From: Campanula takesimana
Lineage: Eukaryota; Streptophyta; Magnoliopsida; Asterales; Campanulaceae
NCBI GenBank assembly: GCA_026119855.1
Contig: JAOWBW010000220.1
Coordinates: 1,108,828-1,172,827, forward strand
Direction: 5' to 3'
DNA length: 64,000 nt
The translations under genes were made by a program, and so were the position numbers. Shown one piece after another: positions 55,994 through 64,000 of this stretch (its first letter is position 1; every line of letters starts with the position of its first letter). The notes beneath the pieces are model-generated. The model was not told the origin of the DNA and did not search any database. It saw only the letters and a list, made by a program, of their open reading frames with translations.

Positions 55994-58327
55994 TTAGACA
56001 GCCTTAGGGACCCAAACTTTTACAATTTTCTTAGGAGGGTTATTGTTCTTTGGGATATAAGGTTTTTGGTTGAAGGAGTTTAGGTAAGATAGGATTTGGT
56101 ATAGATAGGGTGTCATTCTGAATTGTTGATGATGGTAGTTGTGATGAGGGTGAGGATTATATGATTTGGGTGTTGTATGGGTTTTAGGCATCTTTGAAGA
56201 TCTGTAGTTTTGACCTTTTCTTCCTTTGTAGGTCTGCTGTCTTCTTGGATATGCTTGATAGGTCTGCTGTCTTCTAGAGTAACCTTGATAGGTCTGCTGT
56301 CTGTAGTTGTACTGACCAGATTGATTGTTCCTCCAAGTTTGAGATTGCTTTAGAGGACTTGGGGTAACACTTTTGTTGTTGGGGTTGGTCATTTGAACAC
56401 TTCTACTGGATGCTTGGTTATGATAGCTGACCTCCTTCATTTTTTCTTGAACCTTGTATACATCCTGTTTTGTTTGGACAGGATAGATGGGTTTTCTTAT
56501 AGTTTTGTCTCCCATCTTGACAAGTAACATTTTCTCCAGTTCCCTTTCACCCTCAGGTAGTTTGTATTCAATCAATGTTGGGTTATTTGCACCTAGTCCA
56601 GTTTTGTCAAAAGGATGCCTTTATGTATAAAGGAAATGTGACATTGCTGAACTTGACTTGTTCCAAGACTCAATTTTTTTTTTTAATGCTTGGTTTTCAT
56701 CATTTAGGGCCTCTATTCTGAGGTTGAGCTCTTTCAGTTGACTGTTGATGTGAAGGTGATTATTTCTTGCATTGAAGACATCAGCATGAAGGTCTACTAT
56801 CTCATCTACTTGCTGCTTGTTCTGGTTTAGAAGAGAGAGGTTTTGTGTTTTAAGGAGGGCATTTTTGGTTTTAAGACTGTCTAGGTCCTTAGAAAATTGT
56901 AAATTTTCAGTTATCAAGACCCTAAGGCTTGATTCTTCTTTATGAATAAAGAAAGTACAAGCTAAATTTTTAAGACCTTCAAGGTCAAGGGAGTTAAAAT
57001 CACTTACCTCTCTTAGTTCTTTTGCAGCTGCAAGAGCTTCAAGTTCCTCTTCATTTTCTGAGTCATCTTCATCATTTTCCATGAGACATATAATGGCTTC
57101 CATTTAATTATCTGAGTCTGAGGAGTCAATTTCATCATCACTGAATTAAGACAGTTCTGCTATCATGACCTGTTCCTTCTTTTCAACTTGCTTGGCTTTG
57201 GCACAGTTGAAACAATTACACCTAGAACTGTGTATAATATCTTTAGAATATGATAGCTTCTTCTGGGTTGAAAAGTTTCTTGATTTCTTTGGTTTAGGGC
57301 ACTCTTGAGAGTAGTGACCTAATTTTTCACAGTTATAGCATATGACATCTTTCTTCTCAGTTTGGACTTGGTTAGAAATGGATGCTGTATTTCTTTTTTC
57401 AAACATTCTTTTTTGATGTTTCATAGCATTTTTAACAGCTATGGTAATCAGGCTAGGAATGTCTTCTTGAGTCAAAGGTTTGACTTCTGGTTTTTAGGAC
57501 AAGTTGACTTTCTGAATAGCATTACAGATTAGGGAGTCAATGTCCTGTTGTGAGTAAGCTTTATGAGCTTCTTATGCAGCAAGAGCCATGGTGTGAGCAT
57601 TGGCTAAGGATGATGCAATGGTGGGAAGTTTGACAGTCCCTTCAAATTCATATGCTTCCAATTTTCCAAAGTATTGTTCAACAGTCATTGTTGGCCATTC
57701 AATATCTTCTCTTATGGGTAAAGCAATTTTTTCATATTCTTGAGGGAGGCTTGAAAATATTTTTAGACATAGGTCTTGTTGATCTAATTTCTTTCCATGA
57801 TCTGACACTCGTCTAAGTAGATCTTCAAATCTGTCTTTGGCAGTACTAACTCTTTCACCAGTAGAAAATTTGAAATTGTCAAGTTGCCTTAATAGGTTAT
57901 ATAGATTTTGTGCTCTGACACTTGTGCGCTTAGTAAACTTGGTTTTGATTAAATCCCAGGCTTCTTTAGCAGTTTCAACTTTCTCGATTTCCTAGGCCAA
58001 AGAGTCATTAACACTTTTTTGTAAAATGTTTTTGACTTTTTGATTAGATGTCACTAAGTGTCTTTCAGTTTCAGTCCAAAGGTCTGGGGTTTTGTATTTG
58101 TCCTCTCCTCCATTTGTGTCAGGTTGAGTGGGTATTCTGATTTCTTCATGAAGTACAAACCAGTTCCAAACAATGTTTGAATCAAGGTTAGTCTTGATCT
58201 TGGAAGAGAATATTTCAAATGATCCACAGTCATCAACATATGGGATGTCTTTCTCATTGTTTCTTCTGGGTTGAGGCATGATGTTGGTGCTTCTGGGTCC
58301 TTCACAAGATGTTAAGCTTGAAGACAC
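55994..58327 (-). pseudogene. Sirevirus gag (broken)
   Basis: Gag begins near 58327-58280 (PQPRRNNEKDIPYVDDCGSF). The core continues to about 57570 with several stops, including TAG in QKIEKVE-equivalent sequence near 57993. A CCHC knuckle (CYNCEKLGHYSQEC, near 57330), an acidic linker, a long heptad-rich coiled coil (56960-56650, NALLKTQNLSLLNQNKQQV) and a basic tail follow. The tail contains three RRQQTYQ-like repeats of ten codons (56220-56310). A coiled coil after the zinc knuckle is typical of Sirevirus Gag. Confidence 0.88.
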
Positions 58328-58342
58328 TTAAGTCTTTTAGAA

Positions 58343-58360
58343 ACCAGCTCTGATACCAAT
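58343..58360 (-). promoter_or_regulatory. Primer-binding site of the Sirevirus
   Basis: Minus-strand TTGGTATCAGAGCTGG lies directly inside the 5' LTR, complementary to the 3' end of initiator methionine tRNA. Confidence 0.9.
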
Positions 58361-58361
58361 T

Positions 58362-59282
58362 GAAAGAACATGTTGTACTTACACACTTTAAACAGGTAGA
58401 TATTAGTTCACAAGAGGTCGACTATCTTGGCAGAGGTGGTCGACTATCTTGAGGTACAGTGTGTGTATGTTGAGTTGTGCAGCGGAATAATAATGAAATA
58501 AATAGAAGAAATAAATGAGTAAATGAAAAATGATATGTGTGTGAATAAGTGTGAGTAAATGGGACACAAACACAACGATGTAACGTGGTTCAGAGTATTG
58601 CAACTCTCCTACATCCACGCTTCACTGTCATCAACACTGAAGAAGCAATCCACTATAATACTTCATCAAGAAATTACAATAAATTGTAAGAAAATTCCCT
58701 CAAGATTTTCCAGCCTAATTAGCCTCACTAATTAAGCTTTGCACTTATTGCAAAGTACAGAAAAAGAAAAGAAAAAGGTATCACAAATGTGAGGGTTTGG
58801 TGATCTCTAAGATGGCTCTTGTGTAGCTATGTGAGATCTAGGTTTGTTTATCTATTTTAGCACATATTTATAAATTTCAAGTATGCTTTTATAATTGAGT
58901 TTTCTTAGAAGCTTTAATCAAGTTGTATGAAAATATTGCCAAGACAGAGGTGGTGTCTTCAGTAGTGTAGAGTTCTTTTTATAGTTCTTCATATTATATC
59001 CGTTTGAGTTCCAACGGTCTTCAACATCTTGTAAATGCATATGTCAGTCATTAATCTTTGACTGGAGTAAAGTTTGTGAATAGTGTTAAGTCAGGTTTGA
59101 CTTTGACTAGAAACTTAGTTGGCAAGTATGATAAGGTCTGCTATTTTGAAGGTTGGCTATCTCAACAGTAAAGATAGTGGACCTTTGAAGACTTGATGAT
59201 TTCCAGTTTAGTTCTTGATAATTCATTTCAAGTTCATTAATTATTTGTCAAAACACTTAGTTAGGAAACTAGGGTTCTAACA
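58362..59282 (-). mobile_element. Sirevirus-like copia 5' LTR
   Basis: On the minus strand it starts TGTTAGAACC at 59282 and ends GTTCTTTCA at 58362, followed by the tRNA primer site. TATA is at 58865-58872. The TCGACTATCTTG pair (58418 and 58440) keeps the 22 bp offset. Flanks are TCATT (46993-46997) and TCACT (59283-59287), a probable 5 bp target duplication with one change. Confidence 0.92.
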
Positions 59283-59535
59283 TCACTTGAACGCGGATAT
59301 CGTTTTTCCACTGAGATTTCATGAGGAGAACCGTATCATTGAAGTCTAAATTTGAGATTGATGTCCATTGTTTCTTCCAAATTGTTGATAAAGCACTAGT
59401 TCCCACCGCATATTTGGTTGGAAGAAATGAGAGGATATGGCCGATGAGATTTTCCGGTAAGTTGCTTATCCTGTCTTCGAGTTGTATGGATTTCGATTCA
59501 TCCAAGCACTTCAGGCGTTTTGGAGTGGTACCCAT
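59283..59535 (-). pseudogene. F-box/LRR protein gene, 5' part (split by Sirevirus)
   Basis: From ATG at 59535 the minus strand encodes MGTTPKRLKCLDESKSIQ, then the F-box DRISNLPENLIGHILSFLPT and WKKQWTSISNLDFND, and runs into the Sirevirus LTR at 59282. This is the standard N-terminus of plant F-box/FBD/LRR proteins, substrate adaptors of SCF ubiquitin ligases. No stop interrupts this half. The rest lies at 46310-46997, so the gene is disrupted. Confidence 0.88.
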
Positions 59536-59639
59536 GAGTTTTTTGTTATTAGAAAAAATAGTTGTTGCACGAGCGAACTTAGATAATACTTTACAGATTG
59601 AGAGCAGCAAACAATTGGTTGATATGAGACCTGAGAGTC

Positions 59640-59889
59640 ATGTGGTTTTCGGGAATCCCCCTACGAAAGAAAAAAGTTTGAATTAGAACGGAAATGTCTT
59701 TTACTACCTCCGAATAGGTGAGAGGTCTGCATTTGAGCTAGCTGTTTGATTAAAGAGTATTATTTTGTTTTAAAACTTTTTACCAAAAAATTGACTAAAC
59801 TAACCATCGTTACATCCCTCTTATTTTAAATAAACATGTTAAGTTACAAACACATTTATTGCTATTAGAGATGGAGGATTCAACTATGG
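59640..59889. other. Upstream flank of the F-box gene
   Basis: Short AT-rich stretch. TACTACCTCCGAATAGG at 59704 may be a MITE remnant. No promoter element could be fixed. Confidence 0.35.
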
Positions 59890-61335
59890 ACATGATGCTT
59901 AAAGATAAATACACATAATCCAATAGACGGGAAGAAGAAGCCTAGAAGTGTAGTGATCCGGGTATGTTTGTGATTCCGGTGTCTCTAGGGAATGATTAGG
60001 AGCATATGGCTATCCTTCACATGGGTGCTTCAACCAATGTCATGTCTTATGCATTGTTTGAAATACTCAAGTTGATACTTTTACAGGATACTAGAGTGGT
60101 GATTTAGTTGGCGGAAAGATCGGTTGCATATACGAAGGGGAAGGTTGAAGATGTGCTAGTCTGGATTGGTAAATTTATATTCCCGGATGATTTTTATGTT
60201 TTGGAGATGGATACGGATCCTCAGGCTCCCAATTTGTTGTGGCGGCCATTTATGTCTATGGTTTGTATGAAGTTGGATGTGTCCAACAGATCTTTGACGA
60301 TGGAGTTTGATGGGGATTTAATGGATTTCAACATTTTTTACTCTAAGAAAGACCCTAAGGATGTCCGTTCGTTATGTTCCATGGGTACAGTAGAGCAAAA
60401 GGTAGAAGATGTGTCCAAGGTTTGTAGTGGGGATGATGATGTGAAGACTGGATTGGAGATTCCGACAGTAAAACATGGACCAATGATTGAGAAACCACGT
60501 GAGATAAAGGTTAAACATCTTCCTGAGCACCCAAATAAGCATACTTTCGGTGAGGAAGGAGTGATGATTGCTAGTAGAGTGCTGGAGACCGAGAAGAAAG
60601 AAGGTTTGAGCATGATGACCACAAAGAAGATGAGATTTATAAACACGATTCGAGCTCAAACAGGAGGGAGTGTTCATTAATAGAGGTACTTTATTACTCC
60701 CTTACATTTAAATTGTCCTTCTATTTTTCTTTATATATGCACATTGAGGACACTCTGTATTTTAAGCGTGGGGGAGAGAAGTAGTGTATAATATGCATTT
60801 GTCTTTCTAGTAGTAGTTTTCCAAAAAAATTACTAGGAAAAAAAACAATGATGAAAAAAATGAGAGGCTACGTGAAAATGCGAAAGGCTGCTTAGGCAAA
60901 AGGTGAGGTTTGAGTAATAAAATATATTATATTCACCGGAATAAAGTCATAAGGGAGGTTTGTTACGAGGTAATTTTTGTAGGGATCGCAACCTGAACAA
61001 AAACTTCTTTTTATGAGGGAAATAGTAGTGTGAGATGAGCGTGGGGGAGAGACATAAGAATTTTTTTGATTCCCTTGGCTCTTGTGTGTGGGCACTAGTT
61101 CGGATACCGTTTATTACGGGAGTTGGTTTCAAGTTAATGTCATATTTATTAGTTATTTGTGGTGTTATAAAGGGACGGAGTTTTTTATACTCCGAATTTG
61201 ATTGTTGATTTTATTGACGAGGTTAGAGGAGACTATGAGTAATTTTCTATCATGCAACGCTAATTCGACCGGAGTTTAGAGAGTGGGGAAATGAAGTTAC
61301 TCAAGGATGAGTAACGGTCTAATCGTGGGAGAATT
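59890..61335 (+). pseudogene. Athila-type protease fragment and 3' region (deleted element)
   Basis: Around 59950-60680 the plus strand reads CSDPGMFVIPVSLGND, ILHMGASTNVMSYALFEIL, then LAERSVAYTKGKVEDVLV and FIFPDDFYVLEMDTD. This is the aspartic protease region of Athila/Tat elements, where the active site is normally LDLGAS; here His replaces the catalytic Asp. Two stops interrupt it (near 59988 and 60105); the intact frame 60108-60680 is only its C-terminal part. RT, RNase H and integrase are absent: sequence passes to the 3' non-coding region (ACATTGAGGACACT, AAGCGTGGGGGA near 60745-60775) and the polypurine tract TCGTGGGAGAATT (61323-61335). Confidence 0.8.
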
Positions 61336-62090
61336 TGATGTGGCGGATTTGATACATTTATTTCCCATGTTTCTATATGCTTAAATTATGATTTTGATGT
61401 ATTTAGTTTAGTCGTGATATAATTTTGGGATAAATATGTATTTGAGGCTTTATTGTAATCGGGGGATAATTTGGTATTTTTATATTTTTATCCGGATGTA
61501 ATATTTTATGAGGTCAAAAGTCTTATTCCAAAAAGTCAAGAAAAGTCAAAGTCAGCGGTCAAGTAAAAGTCAATCGGGAAGAATGATAGCGAGTCAACCT
61601 TGGAAATTGAAGAAAAGCTGGAAAAATGGTTTTATGGCATAGAATGACTTGGTCTAGAGAGCTCGAGTCAGACTCTTCACCGGCAATTAACATCAGCACG
61701 TGTGATAAGCAGTTGGACACCAGAGAATGACTCGGACCCAGGAGTCCGAGTCGGACTGGAAGCAAACTGACAAGGCCCGTGGAATGGGGAGTGAACGGCT
61801 GCAGGAGGAATCCATGGCAGATTTGAATTACTTTTTCATTCTTTTAATTAACTTTTGATCTAGTGATGTGGACCGCGATGTGAGTACATTCTGGCACCCA
61901 TTGGAGAGCCAGACTCTTCTAAGTCATGGATTCTTTTGGTAACAGAAGGGTCTGATATGACCAGGAACAAAGCAGTAATGACATACATATTTCCTTCTCC
62001 TAGGTCTAGACTCTACGTTCTGAAAAGATTTTGATTCCGACATTTATTCACATCCTTTCAAAAAACTGAATCCATAGACAAGACCGGTTT
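61336..62090 (+). mobile_element. Athila-type 3' LTR, probably truncated
   Basis: Starts TGATGTGGCGGATTTGATAC after a polypurine tract. Its first 200 bp resemble the start of the LTR at 32060 (minus strand). Two pairs of GACTCGGACC-like words lie at 61646-61757. Similarity to a gag coiled coil begins near 62110, so the LTR is cut short. Confidence 0.7.
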
Positions 62091-62099
62091 TAGAATGAG

Positions 62100-63669
62100 G
62101 AGCAATATTTAAAACCTATTCAAGTTTAGTTTTAACTGTGTTTAACTTGGTGAAAGTACCATTAGCTTTTTCAAGATCAAATTTAACTTTCTCGAGTTCA
62201 ATATCATGCTTGGTGATCATGACCTCAAGTTTGGCTATGGATTCCTTTTGGTTATCATTTTCAATGGAAACTCTCTCAAGTTTAGATTTCAAATCGGCAA
62301 TTTTAGAAGAGTTTCTCATAAACCTTTTAAAAAACATGAAGTTTTCAATTCATTTTTCCAAATCAACAAAATGATCAGTGTAGGCTTCATGAAATTCCTT
62401 AAAACTACCATCACATTCCTCTTCATCCTTTGTTTTATCTGAAATAGATGAATTAAGACACTTTAAATCAAAATCAGAGGATGTGGTTCCAATGTGACTA
62501 CATCTGAGGCCACATCAGATTGATGTTGGTGATTGTGAGATGAAGCATCAACTTCTGCAAGGAATGAAAACTTATCATCATCCTCATTATCACTCAGGGT
62601 CGCACAAAGGCTCATTCTCGTTTTCCTCAGAGTTTTGGCATTCTCATTTGCATAATGACCATAGCCTTTACAGGCTCTACATCAAACAGAATCAAGCTGC
62701 TTATTGTTAAAACTACATGTTTTTTTTTAAAAGCACTTCCAGTAACCTCCTTAGGATTTTCAAAAGTAGAAGTGTTTTGGCTTTTTTGAAGTTAGATTTG
62801 TTGGCTTCCAGTATCCTCCTTAGGAATGCAAATTTATTATTTCTTTTGTTCTCTGGAAAAGAGGTAATTCGTTTAGTGAGTAAAGCCGAATCTTCTGTTA
62901 CCAAGTTATATTTATCGGCATCTTTAGAGATTTCAACAATTTCTTTAGAAACTTTGGGGAACCTGGAAAGAGCTTCAGCATGAGCAATAGTTTCTTCCTT
63001 ATGTTGTTGTTGAATGGTAACGTTCATTTCAAACATAGTTAAAAATACCACAACAGTGTCATAACCCATGGTAGCAGGTCATGGCTTCCACAACAACAAC
63101 AATATTTATGTTAAATTTTTTGATGACAAACCTAAGCATTTTACTCACTAATTTAGCATTAGAAATGGGCTCACCAAGAGAGAGAGACTCATTTGGGATA
63201 TCTTTGATCTTAGCTGAATAGCTTTTGATATTTTCAGCCTCAGACATTCTTAAGTTTTAAAACTTAGTCATAAGTATTCTCAACCTGGTGCCCTTAACAC
63301 TTTCATCTCCTTCACAATGTGCTTGAAGGATATCCAAAGCCACTTTAGAAATGTTTTGATTTGTGACCAATCGATACATATCATCATCCACATGACTTGA
63401 TATGGCAGCCAAAGCTTTGGAATTATAGTTGGCTAGAGTTATTTTTTCAGTTGTCCAATCTTTCTCCAGTTTAGAAACAGACTTTTTCAGCAGAGGATTC
63501 AGCCTCTATAGCCTTGCTTTTGATCCTAGGAGGAGACCAGACAACTATAATGCTAAGCCACCCTCTCATCAATTGCTTCGATATAAAGGTGCGTCTTAGA
63601 TTTCCACAATGAGTAGTTACTACCATCTAAGACACGCGGACGATACTCACTCAAATGACCATCCATAAT
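62100..63669 (-). pseudogene. Copia (Sirevirus-like) gag fragment (broken)
   Basis: From ATG at 63669 the minus strand gives YRPRVLDGSNYSLWKSKTHL, the start of copia gag, then SLGEPISNAKLVSKMLRFV (63170-63120), a helical region, and KIADLKSKLERVSIENDNQ, a coiled coil near 62290. Stops and frameshifts separate the blocks and no intact zinc knuckle was found. It differs clearly from the other two gag copies in this window. Confidence 0.8.
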
Positions 63670-63724
63670 GACTATCCTTTCAAGCTCACACTCAATTTAA
63701 TCGAGTGAAGGTTCTGGTGCCAAT

Positions 63725-64000
63725 CGAAAGTTTTGATAGATAGGATGGTCTGAAAAATAAATAACTGAGATGCAGTGTAAGTGTAAGCTCTGTTGTAGTT
63801 ACACCAGAATCCACACAAAACAAATTTTGCAGCGGAAACTAAATAAAAATGAGTTGATTAGCACATCTACAACAACTTTTTGTAGACAACAAAAACTTCT
63901 CTTTATTAAAATTGTTAAGATTGATTACAAACATAAAATCAAGAGAAGCTATCAAAGATTGAAACACTAAAAGCAAGTTTTAGAAAAAACTTGTGTTACA
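63725..64000 (-). mobile_element. Copia 5' LTR start and primer site (runs off the window)
   Basis: Minus-strand ATTGGCACCAGAACCTTCAC (about 63706-63725) has the form of a copia primer-binding site directly upstream of the gag start, so LTR sequence should lie from about 63727 rightward. Its outer end is beyond 64000. Confidence 0.6.

Overview
This window is repeat-dense, AT-rich nuclear DNA from a flowering plant, most likely a eudicot. The evidence is Ty1/copia and Ty3/gypsy retroelements with plant-type primer sites, at least seven Stowaway-like MITEs, plant F-box and polyubiquitin-like genes, and no bacterial gene organisation. I cannot name the species. No rRNA, tRNA or CRISPR array was seen.

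Layout. 1-6264: 3' part of a long Ty3/gypsy element (Tat/Ogre-like) ending in a 2.2 kb LTR. 6265-8010: short direct repeats, then two unrelated host gene fragments on the minus strand (an F-box-associated domain and an ATXR5/6-like SET domain). 8011-11591: AT-rich DNA with one MITE and an LTR-like promoter fragment. 11592-16900: a minus-strand chimera in which a copia 3' LTR and RT/RNase H are joined to the gag region of a second, Sirevirus-like copia family. 17035-22990: AT-rich DNA, a CT-rich leader-like segment, a 2.3 kb hairpin-bearing tandem array and MITEs. 23118-27751: the best intact host gene, encoding five tandem ubiquitin-like domains. 28087-30481: a small gene relative plus triple-nested transposons. 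30739-39002: an Athila-type gypsy element with an uninterrupted RT-RNase H-integrase frame, inverted relative to its own env-like gene. 39227-39686: a possible two-exon small gene on the minus strand. 39780-45877: copia RT/RNase H with a 3' LTR that is split by a 3.4 kb solo LTR, then a 306 bp LTR of another copia. 46310-59640: an F-box/LRR gene split by a 12.3 kb Sirevirus with gag, pol, env-like region and both LTRs. 59890-62090: a deleted Athila relative. 62100-64000: the 5' end of one more copia element.

The most unusual signal is not a gene. LTRs or internal leaders of several unrelated elements carry short GC-rich dyads in pairs spaced exactly 22 bp apart, usually two pairs separated by a further 50-72 bp. 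Where a TATA box can be placed, they lie about 60-220 bp upstream of it. The dyad sequence differs between elements but is shared within each one, and two copies of the same LTR family carry different dyads at the same position.

Host genes here are few. The tandem-ubiquitin-like gene looks functional, the small gene is uncertain, and the F-box, SET and second F-box sequences are broken by or carried within mobile DNA.
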